The notes under the pieces were generated by a model. It was given only the letters and a program-made list of their open reading frames with translations. It was not told the origin of the DNA and did no database searches. A stretch of DNA of 64,000 nucleotides from Bordetella genomosp. 10 (GTDB lineage Bacteria; Pseudomonadota; Gammaproteobacteria; Burkholderiales; Burkholderiaceae_B), in NCBI RefSeq assembly GCF_002261225.1, contig NZ_NEVM01000002.1, positions 434,001 to 498,000 of the forward strand, read 5' to 3'. This document shows, in pieces, positions 34,526 to 46,328 of the stretch. The translations under genes and the position numbers were made by a program. How positions within the stretch are numbered: the first letter of the stretch is position 1; each line of letters begins with the position of its first letter.

Positions 34526-35074
34526 ATGAACAAAGCTTTTGTAAAAGAGTCCGACCAGGACGACGACGAGGACATCCCGCAAGCCCAGGCCCTGCCGCCC
34601 GGCACGCGCAACTACATCACGCCGCAAGGCTATGCGCGCCTGCGCGACGAGCTGGCTCACCTGATGACCGTCGAACGCCCCGCCGTGGTGCAGGTGGTGT
34701 CGTGGGCCGCGTCCAACGGCGACCGCTCGGAGAACGGCGATTACCTCTACGGGAAGAAGCGGCTGCGCGAAATCGACCGCCGCATGCGCTTCCTGACCCG
34801 GCGCCTGGATATCGCGGAGGTCGTGGATCCGGCCCTGCAGCCCAACCGCGACCAGGTTTTCTTCGGCGCCACGGTGCTCTACCTGGACAAGGGGGGCGAC
34901 GAGCACGAGGTGTCCATCGTCGGCGTCGACGAGGCCGAGCCCCTGGCCGGCAAGATCAGTTGGATCTCCCCGGTGGCCCGCGCCCTGATCAAGGCGCGCG
35001 AGGGCGATACGGTGACGCTGCGCACCCCGGGCGGGGTGGAGACGCTGGAAATCCTGGAAGTCCGTTATCCATAG
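34526..35074 (+). CDS. greB: transcription elongation factor GreB
   Basis: Rescues backtracked RNA polymerase by stimulating transcript cleavage. GreB-type features are [18 protein letters not shown] (N-terminal coiled-coil), [30 protein letters not shown] at the coiled-coil tip including the acidic residues that hold the catalytic Mg, and a C-terminal FKBP-like domain. It has 182 residues against about 158 in E. coli because of an acidic N-terminal extension ([21 protein letters not shown]). A short 76-bp gap separates it from the PHP gene, and purL starts 77 bp downstream. Confidence 0.95.
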   Translation: MNKAFVKESDQDDDEDIPQAQALPPGTRNYITPQGYARLRDELAHLMTVERPAVVQVVSWAASNGDRSENGDYLYGKKRLREIDRRMRFLTRRLDIAEVVDPALQPNRDQVFFGATVLYLDKGGDEHEVSIVGVDEAEPLAGKISWISPVARALIKAREGDTVTLRTPGGVETLEILEVRYP

Positions 35075-35151
35075 GCGGGAATGGGCCGGAGCGGGCGCCG
35101 GGAGCGGTTAAAATCCCGCTTTGCTCCTTTTTCCCTACGGCGCCGCTCATC

Positions 35152-38100
35152 GTGTCCATCGTCCAGTACCTGCCCGGTTCATCCGTCCTGTCGTCCTTTC
35201 GCCGCGAGCGGCTGCTTGCGCAGCTAAAGCAGGCCGGCCTGCCGGTGGCCGATATCTCGGCCCGCTACGAACACTTCGTGAACTGCGACGCGGCCTTGTC
35301 CGCGGACGAGCAGGCGCGCCTGGCGCAGTTGCTGGAATACGGCGATCCGTATGAAGCCGCCGACAATCCCAAGGCCCTGGTCCTGCGCGTCATTCCGCGC
35401 CTGGGCACGATTTCGCCCTGGGCCAGCAAGGCCACCGATATCGCCCACAACTGCGGCCTGGGCGCGGTGCGCCGCATCGAGCGCGGCGTGCGCTACACGC
35501 TGGCGCCCGAACGCGGCCTGCTGGGCAGCAAGTCGTTTGACGCGGACATGCTGGAACGCGCCGCCGCGCTGCTGCACGACCGCATGACCGAAACCGTGGT
35601 CGACGCCGCTTTCGACGGGCAGGCGCTGTTCGCGCCGCTGGAAGGCCGCCCGATGCGCCAGGTGCCGGTGCTGGCGCAGGGCGCCGCCGCCCTGGTCGAG
35701 GCCAACGCCACCCTGGGCCTGGCGCTGTCGGAAGACGAAATCGAATACCTGGCGCAGGCCTTCGGCAAGCTGGGACGCGATCCCACCGACGTCGAACTGA
35801 TGATGTTCGCCCAGGCCAACAGCGAGCACTGCCGCCACAAGATCTTCAACGCGCAATGGACCATCGACGGCCAGGCGCAGCCCAACACGCTCTTCGGCAT
35901 GATCCGCGCCACCCATGCGGCGCAGCCCGACGGCACCGTGGTGGCGTATTCGGACAACGCGGCCATCATGGAAGGCGGCGTGGCCCAGCGCTTCCATGCC
36001 GGCGTGGCCGGCCAGGGCGACGATGCGCTGGTCTACAAGCGGCGCGAGACCACGGTCCACACCTTGATGAAGGTGGAGACCCACAACCACCCGACCGCCA
36101 TCGCGCCTTTCCCCGGCGCGTCCACCGGCGCGGGCGGCGAAATCCGCGACGAGGGCGCGACCGGCCGCGGCTCCAAGCCCAAGGCCGGCCTGACGGGTTT
36201 CACCGTCTCGCACCTGCGTTTCGAGGACGCCGTGCAGCCCTGGGAGGCCGACCACCACGGCCTGCCGGACCGCATCGCCACGCCGCTGTCCATCATGATC
36301 GACGGCCCCATCGGCGGCGCCGCCTTCAACAACGAATTCGGCCGGCCCAACCTGCTGGGCTATTTCCGCAGCTACGAGCAGACCGCGGGAGGCACGCGCT
36401 GGGGCTACCACAAGCCCATCATGATCGCCGGCGGCCTGGGCAGCATCGACGCCGGCCTGACGCACAAGAACGTCATTCCGCCCGGCGCGCTGCTGATCCA
36501 GTTGGGCGGCCCCGGCCTGCGCATCGGCATGGGCGGCGGCGCCGCCTCTAGCATGGGCGTGGGCAGCAACAGCGCCGACCTGGACTTCGATTCGGTCCAG
36601 CGCGGCAATCCGGAAATCGAGCGCCGCGCGCAGGAAGTCATCGACCGCTGCTGGCAGCAGGGCGAGGCCAATCCCATCATCGCCATCCATGACGTCGGCG
36701 CGGGCGGCCTGTCCAACGCCTTCCCGGAACTGGTCAACGACGCCGGGCGCGGCGCCATTTTCGACCTGGCGCGCGTGCCGCTGGAAGAGTCGGGCATGTC
36801 GCCGGCGGAAATCTGGAGCAACGAGTCGCAGGAACGCTACGTCCTGGCCATCCTGCCCGAGGACCTGGCGCGCTTCGACGAGATCGCGCGCCGCGAGCGC
36901 TGTCCCTACGCGGTGGTGGGCGTGGCCACGGAAGCGCGCGAACTGCGCGTGGTGCAGGGCGAGGGCCTGCCGGGCCTGGATCCGGCGGGCGAGGCCGCGG
37001 GGCCCGTGCGTCCCGTGGACGTGCCCATCGACGTCATCCTGGGCAAGCCGCCGCGCATGTCGCGCGACGTGCAGCGCCTGCCGGCGATCGCCGAGCCGGT
37101 GGACCTGGCGGGCATCGACCTGACCGAGGCGGCCTACCGGGTGCTGCGCCATCCGACGGTGGCCAACAAGACCTTCCTGATCACCATCGGCGACCGCACC
37201 GTGGGCGGCCTGACCGCGCGCGACCAGATGGTCGGCCCCTGGCAGGTGCCGGTGGCCGACGTGGCCGTCACGCTGGCCGACTACGAGGGCTTCCGCGGCG
37301 AGGCCATGGCCATGGGCGAACGCACGCCGGTGGCCGTGCTCGACGCGCCGGCTTCCGGCCGCATGGCCGTGGCCGAGGCGCTGACCAACCTGGCCGCCGC
37401 CGACGTGGCGCTGGTGGAGAACATCAAGCTGTCGGCCAACTGGATGGCCGCCTGCGGCGTGCCGGGGCAGGACGCCGCGCTGTACGACACCGTGTCGGCG
37501 GTCAGCGAGCTGTGCCAGGCGGTGGGCTTGTCGATTCCGGTGGGCAAGGACTCCCTGTCCATGAAGACCGCGTGGACCGAGAACGGCGAGCCGCGCCAGG
37601 TGGTGGCGCCGGTGTCGCTGGTGGTGACGGCCTTCGCGCCGGTCAAGGACGCCCGCGCCACCTTGACGCCGCAGTTGCGCGCCGACGCCGGCGACAGCGT
37701 GCTGATCCTCGTCGACCTGGGCCGCGGCCTGCATCGCATGGGCGGCTCCATCCTGGCCCAGGTCTACAACCAGGTCGGCGACGGCGTGCCCGACATCGAC
37801 GTGCCGCAGGACCTGCGCGCCTTCTTCATCACCATCCGCACCCTGGCCGAGGCCGGCACGCTGTTGGCCTATCACGATCGTTCGGACGGCGGCCTGTTCG
37901 CCACGGTGTGCGAAATGGCCTTCGCCGGCCGCACCGGCGTGTCCATCAACCTGGACATGCTGACCATCGACGAAAACTCGGCCGACTGGGGCGACTACAA
38001 GATCCGTCCGGAGCAGGTCAAGGTCCAGCGCGACGAGCTGACCCTCAAGGCGCTGTTCTCGGAAGAGGCGGGCGCGGTGATCCAGGTGCCGGCGGCGCAG

Positions 38101-39189
38101 CGCGACGCCGTCATGCAGGTGCTGCGCGGCGCCGGCCTGTCCAGGTTCTCGCACGTCATCGGCGGCCTGAACGGCGCGGACGAAATCGAGTTCTACCGCG
38201 ACGGCCGCAAGATCTGGGGCCAGCCGCGCGTCGACCTGGCGCGCGCCTGGAGCGAGACCAGCCAGCGCATCATGGCCCTGCGCGACAACCCCGACTGCGC
38301 CCAGGCGGAATTCGACACCTGGCTGGACGCCGCCAATCCCGGCCTGACGCCGCGCGTCGCCTTCGATCCGCAGGAAGACGTGGCGGCGCCCTATATCGCC
38401 AGCGGCAAGCGCCCGCGCGTGGCCATCCTGCGCGAGCAGGGCTGCAACAGCCACGTGGAAATGGCCTGGGCCTTCGACACCGCCGGCTTCGACGCCGTGG
38501 ACGTGCACATGACCGACCTGCTGGCCGGCCGCGTCGACCTGGCCACCGTCAACGGCATGGTGGCCGTGGGCGGCTTCAGCTACGGCGACGTGCTGGGCGC
38601 CGGCGAGGGCTGGGCCCGCACCATCCGCTTCAACAGCCGCCTGTCCGACCAGTTCGCCGCCTTTTTCGGGCGCCAGGACACCTTCGGCCTGGGCGTGTGC
38701 AACGGCGCCCAGATGTTCGGCGCGCTGGCCCCCATCATTCCCGGCGCGCAGGCCTGGCCGCGCTTCACGCGCAACCAGTCGCAGAAATTCGAGGCCCGGC
38801 TGTCGATGCTGGAAATCGCCGACTCGCCTTCGATCTTCTTCGCGGGCATGGCGGGCAGCCACATTCCCGTGGCCGTTTCGCACGGGGAAGGCTATGCCAA
38901 TTTCTCGCAGCAGGGCGACGCGGGCAAGGTGGCGGGCGCGGCGTACTACGTGGACAACTACGGCAGCCGCACCGAGACCTATCCCTACAACCCCAACGGC
39001 AGCCCGGCCGGCCTGGCGGCGGTCACCACCGCCGACGGCCGCTTCATGGCCATCATGCCGCACCCGGAGCGCGTGACGCGCAACGTCATGATGTCGTGGG
39101 CGCCGGAACGCTGGGGCGACAAGGACGCGGGCGGGGCGTTCAGCCCCTGGATGCGGGCCTTCCGCAACGCCCGCGCGTGGCTGAAGTAA
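35152..39189 (+). CDS. purL: phosphoribosylformylglycinamidine synthase (large type)
   Basis: Fourth step of de novo purine synthesis: FGAR plus glutamine and ATP to FGAM. The 1345 residues cover the linker and the two AIR-synthase-like halves ([39 protein letters not shown]) and a C-terminal class I glutamine amidotransferase from about residue 1080 with [16 protein letters not shown], the nucleophile in LGVCNGAQM and a His/Glu pair near MPHPERV. The start is GTG at 35152 ([11 protein letters not shown]); longer readings overlap greB. TAAAAT at 35109-35114 may be its -10 element. This single-chain form is typical of beta- and gammaproteobacteria. Confidence 0.97.
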   Translation: MSIVQYLPGSSVLSSFRRERLLAQLKQAGLPVADISARYEHFVNCDAALSADEQARLAQLLEYGDPYEAADNPKALVLRVIPRLGTISPWASKATDIAHNCGLGAVRRIERGVRYTLAPERGLLGSKSFDADMLERAAALLHDRMTETVVDAAFDGQALFAPLEGRPMRQVPVLAQGAAALVEANATLGLALSEDEIEYLAQAFGKLGRDPTDVELMMFAQANSEHCRHKIFNAQWTIDGQAQPNTLFGMIRATHAAQPDGTVVAYSDNAAIMEGGVAQRFHAGVAGQGDDALVYKRRETTVHTLMKVETHNHPTAIAPFPGASTGAGGEIRDEGATGRGSKPKAGLTGFTVSHLRFEDAVQPWEADHHGLPDRIATPLSIMIDGPIGGAAFNNEFGRPNLLGYFRSYEQTAGGTRWGYHKPIMIAGGLGSIDAGLTHKNVIPPGALLIQLGGPGLRIGMGGGAASSMGVGSNSADLDFDSVQRGNPEIERRAQEVIDRCWQQGEANPIIAIHDVGAGGLSNAFPELVNDAGRGAIFDLARVPLEESGMSPAEIWSNESQERYVLAILPEDLARFDEIARRERCPYAVVGVATEARELRVVQGEGLPGLDPAGEAAGPVRPVDVPIDVILGKPPRMSRDVQRLPAIAEPVDLAGIDLTEAAYRVLRHPTVANKTFLITIGDRTVGGLTARDQMVGPWQVPVADVAVTLADYEGFRGEAMAMGERTPVAVLDAPASGRMAVAEALTNLAAADVALVENIKLSANWMAACGVPGQDAALYDTVSAVSELCQAVGLSIPVGKDSLSMKTAWTENGEPRQVVAPVSLVVTAFAPVKDARATLTPQLRADAGDSVLILVDLGRGLHRMGGSILAQVYNQVGDGVPDIDVPQDLRAFFITIRTLAEAGTLLAYHDRSDGGLFATVCEMAFAGRTGVSINLDMLTIDENSADWGDYKIRPEQVKVQRDELTLKALFSEEAGAVIQVPAAQRDAVMQVLRGAGLSRFSHVIGGLNGADEIEFYRDGRKIWGQPRVDLARAWSETSQRIMALRDNPDCAQAEFDTWLDAANPGLTPRVAFDPQEDVAAPYIASGKRPRVAILREQGCNSHVEMAWAFDTAGFDAVDVHMTDLLAGRVDLATVNGMVAVGGFSYGDVLGAGEGWARTIRFNSRLSDQFAAFFGRQDTFGLGVCNGAQMFGALAPIIPGAQAWPRFTRNQSQKFEARLSMLEIADSPSIFFAGMAGSHIPVAVSHGEGYANFSQQGDAGKVAGAAYYVDNYGSRTETYPYNPNGSPAGLAAVTTADGRFMAIMPHPERVTRNVMMSWAPERWGDKDAGGAFSPWMRAFRNARAWLK

Positions 39190-39200
39190 TCGAACGGTAC

Positions 39201-39227
39201 GGCGGCCCGCGCGGCCGCCGTTTTTTT
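39201..39227 (+). terminator. intrinsic terminator of purL
   Basis: GGCGGCC (39201-39207) pairs with GGCCGCC (39213-39219) across a short loop and is followed by G and seven T residues, 12 bp after the purL stop. It runs directly into the tandem repeat element. Confidence 0.8.
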
Positions 39228-39380
39228 ACCGCCGGGCCGCCCCAAGGTAAAAAAGCCCCCTTGGGGGGCAGCAAGCGGCACAAGCCGCGCGGCGTGGGGG
39301 CTTTTTTACCGCCGGGCCGCCCCAAGGTAAAAAAGCCCCCTTGGGGGGCAGCAAGCGGCGCAAGCCGCGCGGCGTGGGGG
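39221..39380. repeat. tandem pair of an 80-bp hairpin-rich intergenic element
   Basis: Two units (39221-39300 and 39301-39380) are almost identical with a period of exactly 80 bp. Each unit holds a T-run, CCGCCGGGCCG, CCCCAAGG paired with CCTTGGGG around a TAAAAAAGCCC loop, CGGC-rich small hairpins, and ends GGCGTGGGGG before the next T-run. On either strand a hairpin followed by T residues can be read, so the unit may act as a bidirectional terminator. A third copy is at 41542-41622. Confidence 0.85.
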
Positions 39381-39436
39381 TATTTTTTAAGGACGGTTCG
39401 GCGTGAATCGTCCATGCTTCTACAAGGACCATCATC

Positions 39437-40909
39437 ATGAATGCCCGTGTGCCTGACTCCGCGCTTTCCGGTCCCCTCGATCCGCAGGCCCTGCAAGCCT
39501 ACGTCGACGAAAAATGGGACAGCGAAATCATCCCGGCGCTGACCGACTACATCGCCATTCCCGCCAAGAGCCCCGCCTTCGACGCCGACTGGGAAAAGAA
39601 CGCCTACATCGAACGCGTGGTGCGCGACGCCGCGCAATGGGTGGAGGCGCAGAAGGTCGCCGGCCTGAAGCTGGAAGTGGTGCGCCTGCCCGGCCGCACG
39701 CCCGTCATCTTCTTCGAGGCGCCGGCCACGCGCGCCGACAACGGCGATACCGTGCTGCTCTACGGCCACCTGGACAAGCAGCCGGAGTTCTCCGGCTGGC
39801 GCAACGACCTCGGTCCCTGGACGCCCAAGTACGAGAACGGCAAGCTGTATGGCCGCGGCGGCGCGGACGACGGCTATGCGATCTATGCGTCGTTGACGGC
39901 CATCATGGCGCTGGACAAGCAGGGCGTGCCGCGCCCGCGTTGCGTCGGCATCGTCGAGACCTGTGAGGAATCGGGCAGCTACGACCTGCTGCCCTATGTC
40001 GACGCGCTGCGCGCGCGCCTGGGCAACGTCGCCCTGGTGGTCTGCCTGGATTCGGGCGCCGGCAACTACGACCAGTTGTGGATGACCACCTCCTTGCGCG
40101 GCATGGTGTCCGGCACCCTGGAGGTGCAGGTGCTGGACGAGGGCGTGCACTCCGGCGATTCCAGCGGCGTCGTGCCGTCCAGCTTCCGCATCCTGCGCCA
40201 TCTGCTGGACCGCCTGGAGGACAGCGGCACCGGCCGCCTGCTGCCGCGGAGCTTTCATTGCGAAATCCCCGCCGAGCGCGTCGAGCAGGTGCAGGCGACC
40301 GCCCGCATCCTCGGCGACGAGGTGTGGCGCCGCTTTCCCTGGAGCTGCGGCGCCGACGGCGGCTTCGTCCTGCCCATGACGACCGAGCCGGAGCAGGCCT
40401 TGCTCAACCGCACCTGGCGGCCGACCCTGTCGGTGACGGGGGCGGACGGTCTGCCGCCGCTGTCCAACGCCGGCAATGTCCTGCGTCCGCGCACCGCCTT
40501 CAAGCTGTCGCTGCGCCTGCCGCCGCTGGTCGACGCGGTGGCCGCCGCGCAGGAGTTGAAGGCCTTGCTGGAAGCCGACGCGCCCTACAACGCCAAGGTC
40601 ACCTTCAGCCCCAATGCCGGCGCCTCCACGGGGTGGAATGCGCCCGCCTCGCAAGCCTGGCTGACCGAGGCCCTGGACGCCGCGTCGCGGCAGTTCTACG
40701 GCGCGCCCTGCGGCTATATCGGCCAGGGCGGCACCATCCCGCTGATGAACACGCTGCAGCAGGGTTTCCCCAAGGCGCAATTCATGGTGTGCGGCGTGCT
40801 CGGGCCCAAGTCCAATGCGCACGGCCCCAATGAATTCCTGCACGTGCCCTACGGGAAGAAGCTGACCGCGGCCGTGGCGCAGACCATGGCGGCCTTGCCG
40901 GTGGCGTGA
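39437..40909 (+). CDS. M20-family metallopeptidase
   Basis: Zinc-dependent exopeptidase (490 aa) of the M20 family, dipeptidase/carnosinase-like. Metal and catalytic residues are visible in LLYGHLDKQPE (His, with catalytic Asp), GRGGADDGYA (bridging Asp), ETCEESGS (general base and ligand Glu), CLDSGAGNYD (Asp) and NAHGPNEFL (His). The lid/dimerisation domain occupies about residues 220-400. No signal peptide is present. Its stop overlaps the ATG of the DUF1415 gene (TGATG), so the two are cotranslated. It follows the 80-bp repeat pair with 56 bp between. Confidence 0.93.
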   Translation: MNARVPDSALSGPLDPQALQAYVDEKWDSEIIPALTDYIAIPAKSPAFDADWEKNAYIERVVRDAAQWVEAQKVAGLKLEVVRLPGRTPVIFFEAPATRADNGDTVLLYGHLDKQPEFSGWRNDLGPWTPKYENGKLYGRGGADDGYAIYASLTAIMALDKQGVPRPRCVGIVETCEESGSYDLLPYVDALRARLGNVALVVCLDSGAGNYDQLWMTTSLRGMVSGTLEVQVLDEGVHSGDSSGVVPSSFRILRHLLDRLEDSGTGRLLPRSFHCEIPAERVEQVQATARILGDEVWRRFPWSCGADGGFVLPMTTEPEQALLNRTWRPTLSVTGADGLPPLSNAGNVLRPRTAFKLSLRLPPLVDAVAAAQELKALLEADAPYNAKVTFSPNAGASTGWNAPASQAWLTEALDAASRQFYGAPCGYIGQGGTIPLMNTLQQGFPKAQFMVCGVLGPKSNAHGPNEFLHVPYGKKLTAAVAQTMAALPVA

Positions 40910-41526
40910 TGGGGCAGGAGCACGAAGACGGGGCCGCCGGGCCCATCGCGCTGGACGCCCGCCACCTGGCGGGCGCGCATCCCGATATCGAGGACGTCGC
41001 GCGGGTGACGCAGCATTGGCTGACCCGCGCGGTCATCGGGCTGAACCTGTGCCCCTTCGCCAAGCGGGTGCACGTGAAGCGGCAGGTCCGCTACGTGGTC
41101 AGCGCCGCCGTCGAGGAGGCCGACATCGCCGCCGAGCTGGAGGCCGAAATGCGATTGCTGGCGGAGGCGGATCCGGCGGAAATCGACACCACGCTGCTGA
41201 TCGTGCCGGACGGCCTGGCCGATTTCCTCGAGTTCAACGATTTTCTCGATACGGGCGACCGCCTGCTCAAGCGGCTGCGCCTGCGCGGCGTCCTGCAGGT
41301 CGCCAGCTTCCATCCGGACTACCAGTTCGCGGACGCCGGGCCGGACGACATCGAGAATTACACCAACCGCGCGCCTTTCCCCATCCTGCACCTGCTGCGG
41401 GAAGACAGCATCGAGGAAGTGCTGGAAACCTATCCGGATCCGGACGGGATCTACGAGCGCAACCAGGAGACCATGCGCCGGCTGGGGCTGGAAGGCTGGC
41501 GGGCGGTAATGCGGGAAGGGGACTGA
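40909..41526 (+). CDS. DUF1415 family protein
   Basis: A 205-residue protein of the uncharacterised DUF1415 family. The family core is TQHWLTRAVIGLNLCPFAKR, TTLLIVPDGLADFLEFNDFL, and LRGVLQVASFHPDYQFADAGPDDIENYTNRAP, ending YERNQETMRRLGLEGW. No known catalytic motif is seen; the conserved N-L-C-P-F and F-H-P-x-Y-x-F segments suggest a metal or nucleotide site, which is only an inference. It is translationally coupled to the M20 peptidase gene. Confidence 0.9.
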   Translation: MGQEHEDGAAGPIALDARHLAGAHPDIEDVARVTQHWLTRAVIGLNLCPFAKRVHVKRQVRYVVSAAVEEADIAAELEAEMRLLAEADPAEIDTTLLIVPDGLADFLEFNDFLDTGDRLLKRLRLRGVLQVASFHPDYQFADAGPDDIENYTNRAPFPILHLLREDSIEEVLETYPDPDGIYERNQETMRRLGLEGWRAVMREGD

Positions 41527-41541
41527 CGCGGGGGGCGTGGG

Positions 41542-41622
41542 CCTTTTTTGCCGCCGGGCCGCCCCAAGGCAAAAACGCCCCCTCGGGGGGCAGCAAGCGG
41601 CGCAAGCCGCGCGGCGTGGGGG
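41542..41622. repeat. third copy of the 80-bp intergenic element
   Basis: Same order of elements as the tandem pair at 39221-39380, with a few substitutions (AAGGC for AAGGT, CCTCGGGG for CCTTGGGG). It is framed by T-runs on both sides, and the bases before it (about 41530-41543) resemble the tail of another unit. It lies between two convergent genes. Confidence 0.8.
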
Positions 41623-41656
41623 CCTTTTTTTGGGGCGCCGGCCCGCGGGCGGATGG

Positions 41657-42508
41657 CTATTGCGCCTGGGCCGCCATGTCCTCGGGCGTGAAGAAGCGTT
41701 CGCGCAGTTCCCGCAGGCCGATACGGTCCAGCATCTCGTTCAGCCGCTCGGCGGCCCGCCGCTGCGGCGGGTTCTTGCGCTGGGCGACGATCAGCTCGTT
41801 CTTCATCGAATGTTCCCAGCCGACCAGCTCGGTGACGCTGACCTGGTAGCCGTGCGCCTCCAGTTGCAGGCAGCGCAGGACGTTGGTCACCTGGCTGCCG
41901 AATTCGCGCGTATGCAGGGGATGGCGCCAGATTTCCGATAGCGGGTCGCGCTTGGTCTCGCTCTTGTTCTTGCGCAGGACGCTCGCCACCTCGGCCTGGC
42001 AGCAGGGCACGACCACGATGTAACGGGCCTGCTTGTACAAGGCAAAGCGCAGTGCGTCGTCGGTGGCGGTGTCGCAGGCGTGCAGGGCGGTGACGACGTC
42101 CACCTGCGGCGGCAGGGCGTCGGAGACGATGGAGTCGGCGACCGACAGATTCAGGAAGGACATGCCCTGGGCGAAGCCCAGCCGTTCGGCCAGCTCCCGG
42201 GAATGCCGCACCAGCTCCTCCCGCGTTTCGATGCCGTAGATATGCGAGGCGTCGTGCAGCGTCTTGAAGAACAGGTCGTAGAGGATGAAGCCCAGGTAGG
42301 ACTTGCCGGCGCCGTGGTCGACCAGGGTGATGTCGCGGTCTTCCTCCTTGAGCGTCTGCAACAGGGGCTCGATGAACTGGAACAGGTGGTAGACCTGCTT
42401 GAGCTTGCGGCGGCTGTCCTGGTTCAACTTGCCGTCGCGCGTCAGGATGTGGAGCTCCTTGAGCAGCTCGACGGATTGGCCGGGACGGATATCGTGGGTC
42501 TTGGTCAT
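41657..42508 (-). CDS. SAM-dependent methyltransferase (Methyltransf_32-like)
   Basis: A protein of 283 residues with a Rossmann methyltransferase core. The SAM motif is ITLVDHGAGKSYLGFILYDLFF, followed by IYGIETREELV (acidic end of strand 2), VDVVTALHACDTATDDAL (motif IV region) and IVVVPCCQAEVA. These are characteristic of the family that includes eukaryotic METTL25/RRNAD1-like proteins; the substrate is unknown but could be RNA or protein. I chose the ATG at 42508 (MTKTHDIRPGQSVELL); an in-frame ATG at 42568 would add 20 Ala/Arg/Pro-rich residues with no RBS. It converges with DUF1415 across the repeat element. Confidence 0.88.
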   Translation of the reverse strand: MTKTHDIRPGQSVELLKELHILTRDGKLNQDSRRKLKQVYHLFQFIEPLLQTLKEEDRDITLVDHGAGKSYLGFILYDLFFKTLHDASHIYGIETREELVRHSRELAERLGFAQGMSFLNLSVADSIVSDALPPQVDVVTALHACDTATDDALRFALYKQARYIVVVPCCQAEVASVLRKNKSETKRDPLSEIWRHPLHTREFGSQVTNVLRCLQLEAHGYQVSVTELVGWEHSMKNELIVAQRKNPPQRRAAERLNEMLDRIGLRELRERFFTPEDMAAQAQ

Positions 42509-42801
42509 GGGGAACAGCGGGAGCCGCCGGAGGCGGGCGGCGGGAACGGCGGTGACGGAATCCGCCATTTTAGCCGCCGGGCCGTGCAGGGACCGCGCAG
42601 GGGCCGCCGGGGGACGGCGGGGGGCGCGAATGCAAGCGGAGGATTTTCGCCGCGGCCGGCGTTCAGGTTGAAGATAGGAAGCCGTTCAATGCCCGGAACC
42701 AGCCCCGCCATAACACCATGATTAATGGGGTCATAGGCTTGAAATCGGCGGGTTCAGCCTTATCTTTTCTGCCTGCGCAGGCTGGCCTCCCGGCCGCCGG
42801 C

Positions 42802-42822
42802 AAGGGCGCCTGGGGCGCCCTT
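42802..42822 (+). promoter_or_regulatory. perfect hairpin in the leader region of fusA
   Basis: AAGGGCGCC and GGCGCCCTT form a 9-bp perfect stem with a TGG loop, followed by GCGTTT, 92 bp before the EF-G start. It may be an attenuator or a terminator of an upstream transcript. In the 406-bp gap between 42509 and 42914 I see no gene and nothing else distinct. Confidence 0.5.
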
Positions 42823-42914
42823 GCGTTTCGCCCGACGCAGGGTGAAGATAGCGCCAGCCCCGGCCGGCCTACAGGCTGTGCGGCCGGGCAAGTCCATCCG
42901 TTGGAGAAACCACC

Positions 42915-45019
<2,105 letters not shown>

Positions 45020-45023
<4 letters not shown>

Positions 45024-45055
45024 ATCACCGATTGAATCACCGATTGAATCACTGA
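45020..45055. repeat. three 12-bp tandem repeats at the fusA stop codon
   Basis: TTGAATCACCGA occurs at 45020-45031 and 45032-45043 and with one change at 45044-45055. The fusA stop TGA lies inside the first unit, and because the period is 12 the second and third units provide two further in-frame TGA codons. Confidence 0.85.
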
Positions 45056-45077
45056 CCGCCGCATCGGCGGTGTCCGC

Positions 45078-45113
45078 AAGGCCGGCGCATGACGCGCCGG
45101 CCTTTTCTTTTTT
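45078..45113 (+). terminator. intrinsic terminator of fusA
   Basis: AAGGCCGGCGC (45078-45088) pairs with GCGCCGGCCTT (45094-45104), an 11-bp stem with a five-base loop, followed by TTCTTTTTT. Confidence 0.9.
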
Positions 45114-45242
45114 CCGCCTCTGTTATGCCAAGCAGTTTTGATGACGGCGCCGGAACCGGTACGCCTCGTATCCCTACTCAGCACTAGCTGTCGCGCGCTG
45201 CAGGATTCTTGTTCGACGATCTATATACATAGGAGATCGAAG

Positions 45243-46238
45243 ATGGGCTGTCGCAGGAAGGGGCTTGGTTTATGGCTGGTGGCGGGTAGCGTTTTTCCGC
45301 TCGCCGCGATGTCTTCAAATGGGGTGGTCGAAGTGTATCCAAAACGTCCTATCACGCTGGTTGTCGGTTTTCCGCCGGGCGGCGGCGCCGACGTCGTCGC
45401 GCGCCAGTTGGCCGGGCAGATGACGATAGACCTGGGGCAAAACGTCATCCTCGCCTATCGTCCCGGCGCGGCGGGAAACATCGGCGCGGCCGCCGTGGCC
45501 AGGTCTCCCGCCGACGGCTATACGGTCTACCTGGGCGTGCGGCCCGCGGCGCTGCATAAGTCGCTGTTCAAGGGCATCGACTACGACTTCGCCAAGGACC
45601 TGGTCCCGATCGGCATGGTCGCCAGGGTGCCTTACGTATTGCTCATGGGAAAGCACGTCGCCGCGACGAGCTTGCAGGATGCCTTCGCGCAGGCGCGCGC
45701 GCGTCCGGATGCCTTTACCTGTGCGTCGCCGGGACTGGGTTCCACCAATCATCTCTTGTGCGAGGACCTGAAGGAAAAGGCGGCCCTGCCTTGGGCGCAT
45801 GTGCCGTACAAAGGGGAAGCGGCCGCGATGATCGACCTGATCGGCGGGCGGGCGGACTTCGCCGTTGCCTCCGTGCCCGGCGCGCTGTCCTATATCGCGG
45901 CGGATAACGTCCGTCCCATGGCGGTATTCGCGGAAAACCGGGTTTCCGCCATTGCCGCCGTGCCGCGCATGGAAGAACACGGGTACGGCGGCATCGACGC
46001 GCATGGATGGTGCGCCATCATGGCGCCGGCGGGTACGCCGTCATACGCCATATCGCGCCTGAATCGCGCCATCAACGCGGCGGTTTCCAACGTCGAGGTT
46101 CGAAAGAAGCTGGTTCGTCTCGGCTATGTCATGCCGGGGGCCGACAACACGCCCGAAGCGCTCGAGAAATTCCTCGTGGAAGACACGGCGCGCTGGACTG
46201 AGATCCTGGCGCAGTGGCAGATAAAGGGACTGCAGTAG
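45243..46238 (+). CDS. periplasmic Bug/TctC-family solute-binding protein, tandem copy 1
   Basis: Extracytoplasmic receptor (331 aa). The N-terminus MGCRRKGLGLWLVAGSVFPL is a signal peptide with expected cleavage near residue 25-30, followed by the Bug opening VYPKRPITLVVGFPPGGGADVVARQLA. Later family segments are YRPGAAGNIGAAAVA, WAHVPYKGEAAAMIDLIGGRADFA and WCAIMAPAGTP. The next gene encodes a paralogue of identical length that follows this one through its whole length, so the pair arose by duplication. The RBS AGGAG lies seven bases upstream. No TctAB membrane genes or enzymes adjoin it, so the ligand cannot be inferred. Confidence 0.93.
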   Translation: MGCRRKGLGLWLVAGSVFPLAAMSSNGVVEVYPKRPITLVVGFPPGGGADVVARQLAGQMTIDLGQNVILAYRPGAAGNIGAAAVARSPADGYTVYLGVRPAALHKSLFKGIDYDFAKDLVPIGMVARVPYVLLMGKHVAATSLQDAFAQARARPDAFTCASPGLGSTNHLLCEDLKEKAALPWAHVPYKGEAAAMIDLIGGRADFAVASVPGALSYIAADNVRPMAVFAENRVSAIAAVPRMEEHGYGGIDAHGWCAIMAPAGTPSYAISRLNRAINAAVSNVEVRKKLVRLGYVMPGADNTPEALEKFLVEDTARWTEILAQWQIKGLQ

Positions 46239-46328
46239 CGCGTTCGGCGGGGCATGGGCAAGGTCTTGCCTGTCCATGCCCCATTTTGCCGGACGCGGAT
46301 TTTCGGCGCGTCATGCAGGAGATGGAAG

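Noticed and set aside
35224..39063. A 1279-residue open frame opposite purL
   Set aside because: purL is certain from its motifs; the opposite frame gives a His/Gly/Arg-rich nonsense composition typical of shadows.
39221..39380. The tandem repeat as a CRISPR array
   Set aside because: The whole 80-bp unit is repeated without variable spacers, only two units are in tandem, and no cas genes are present.
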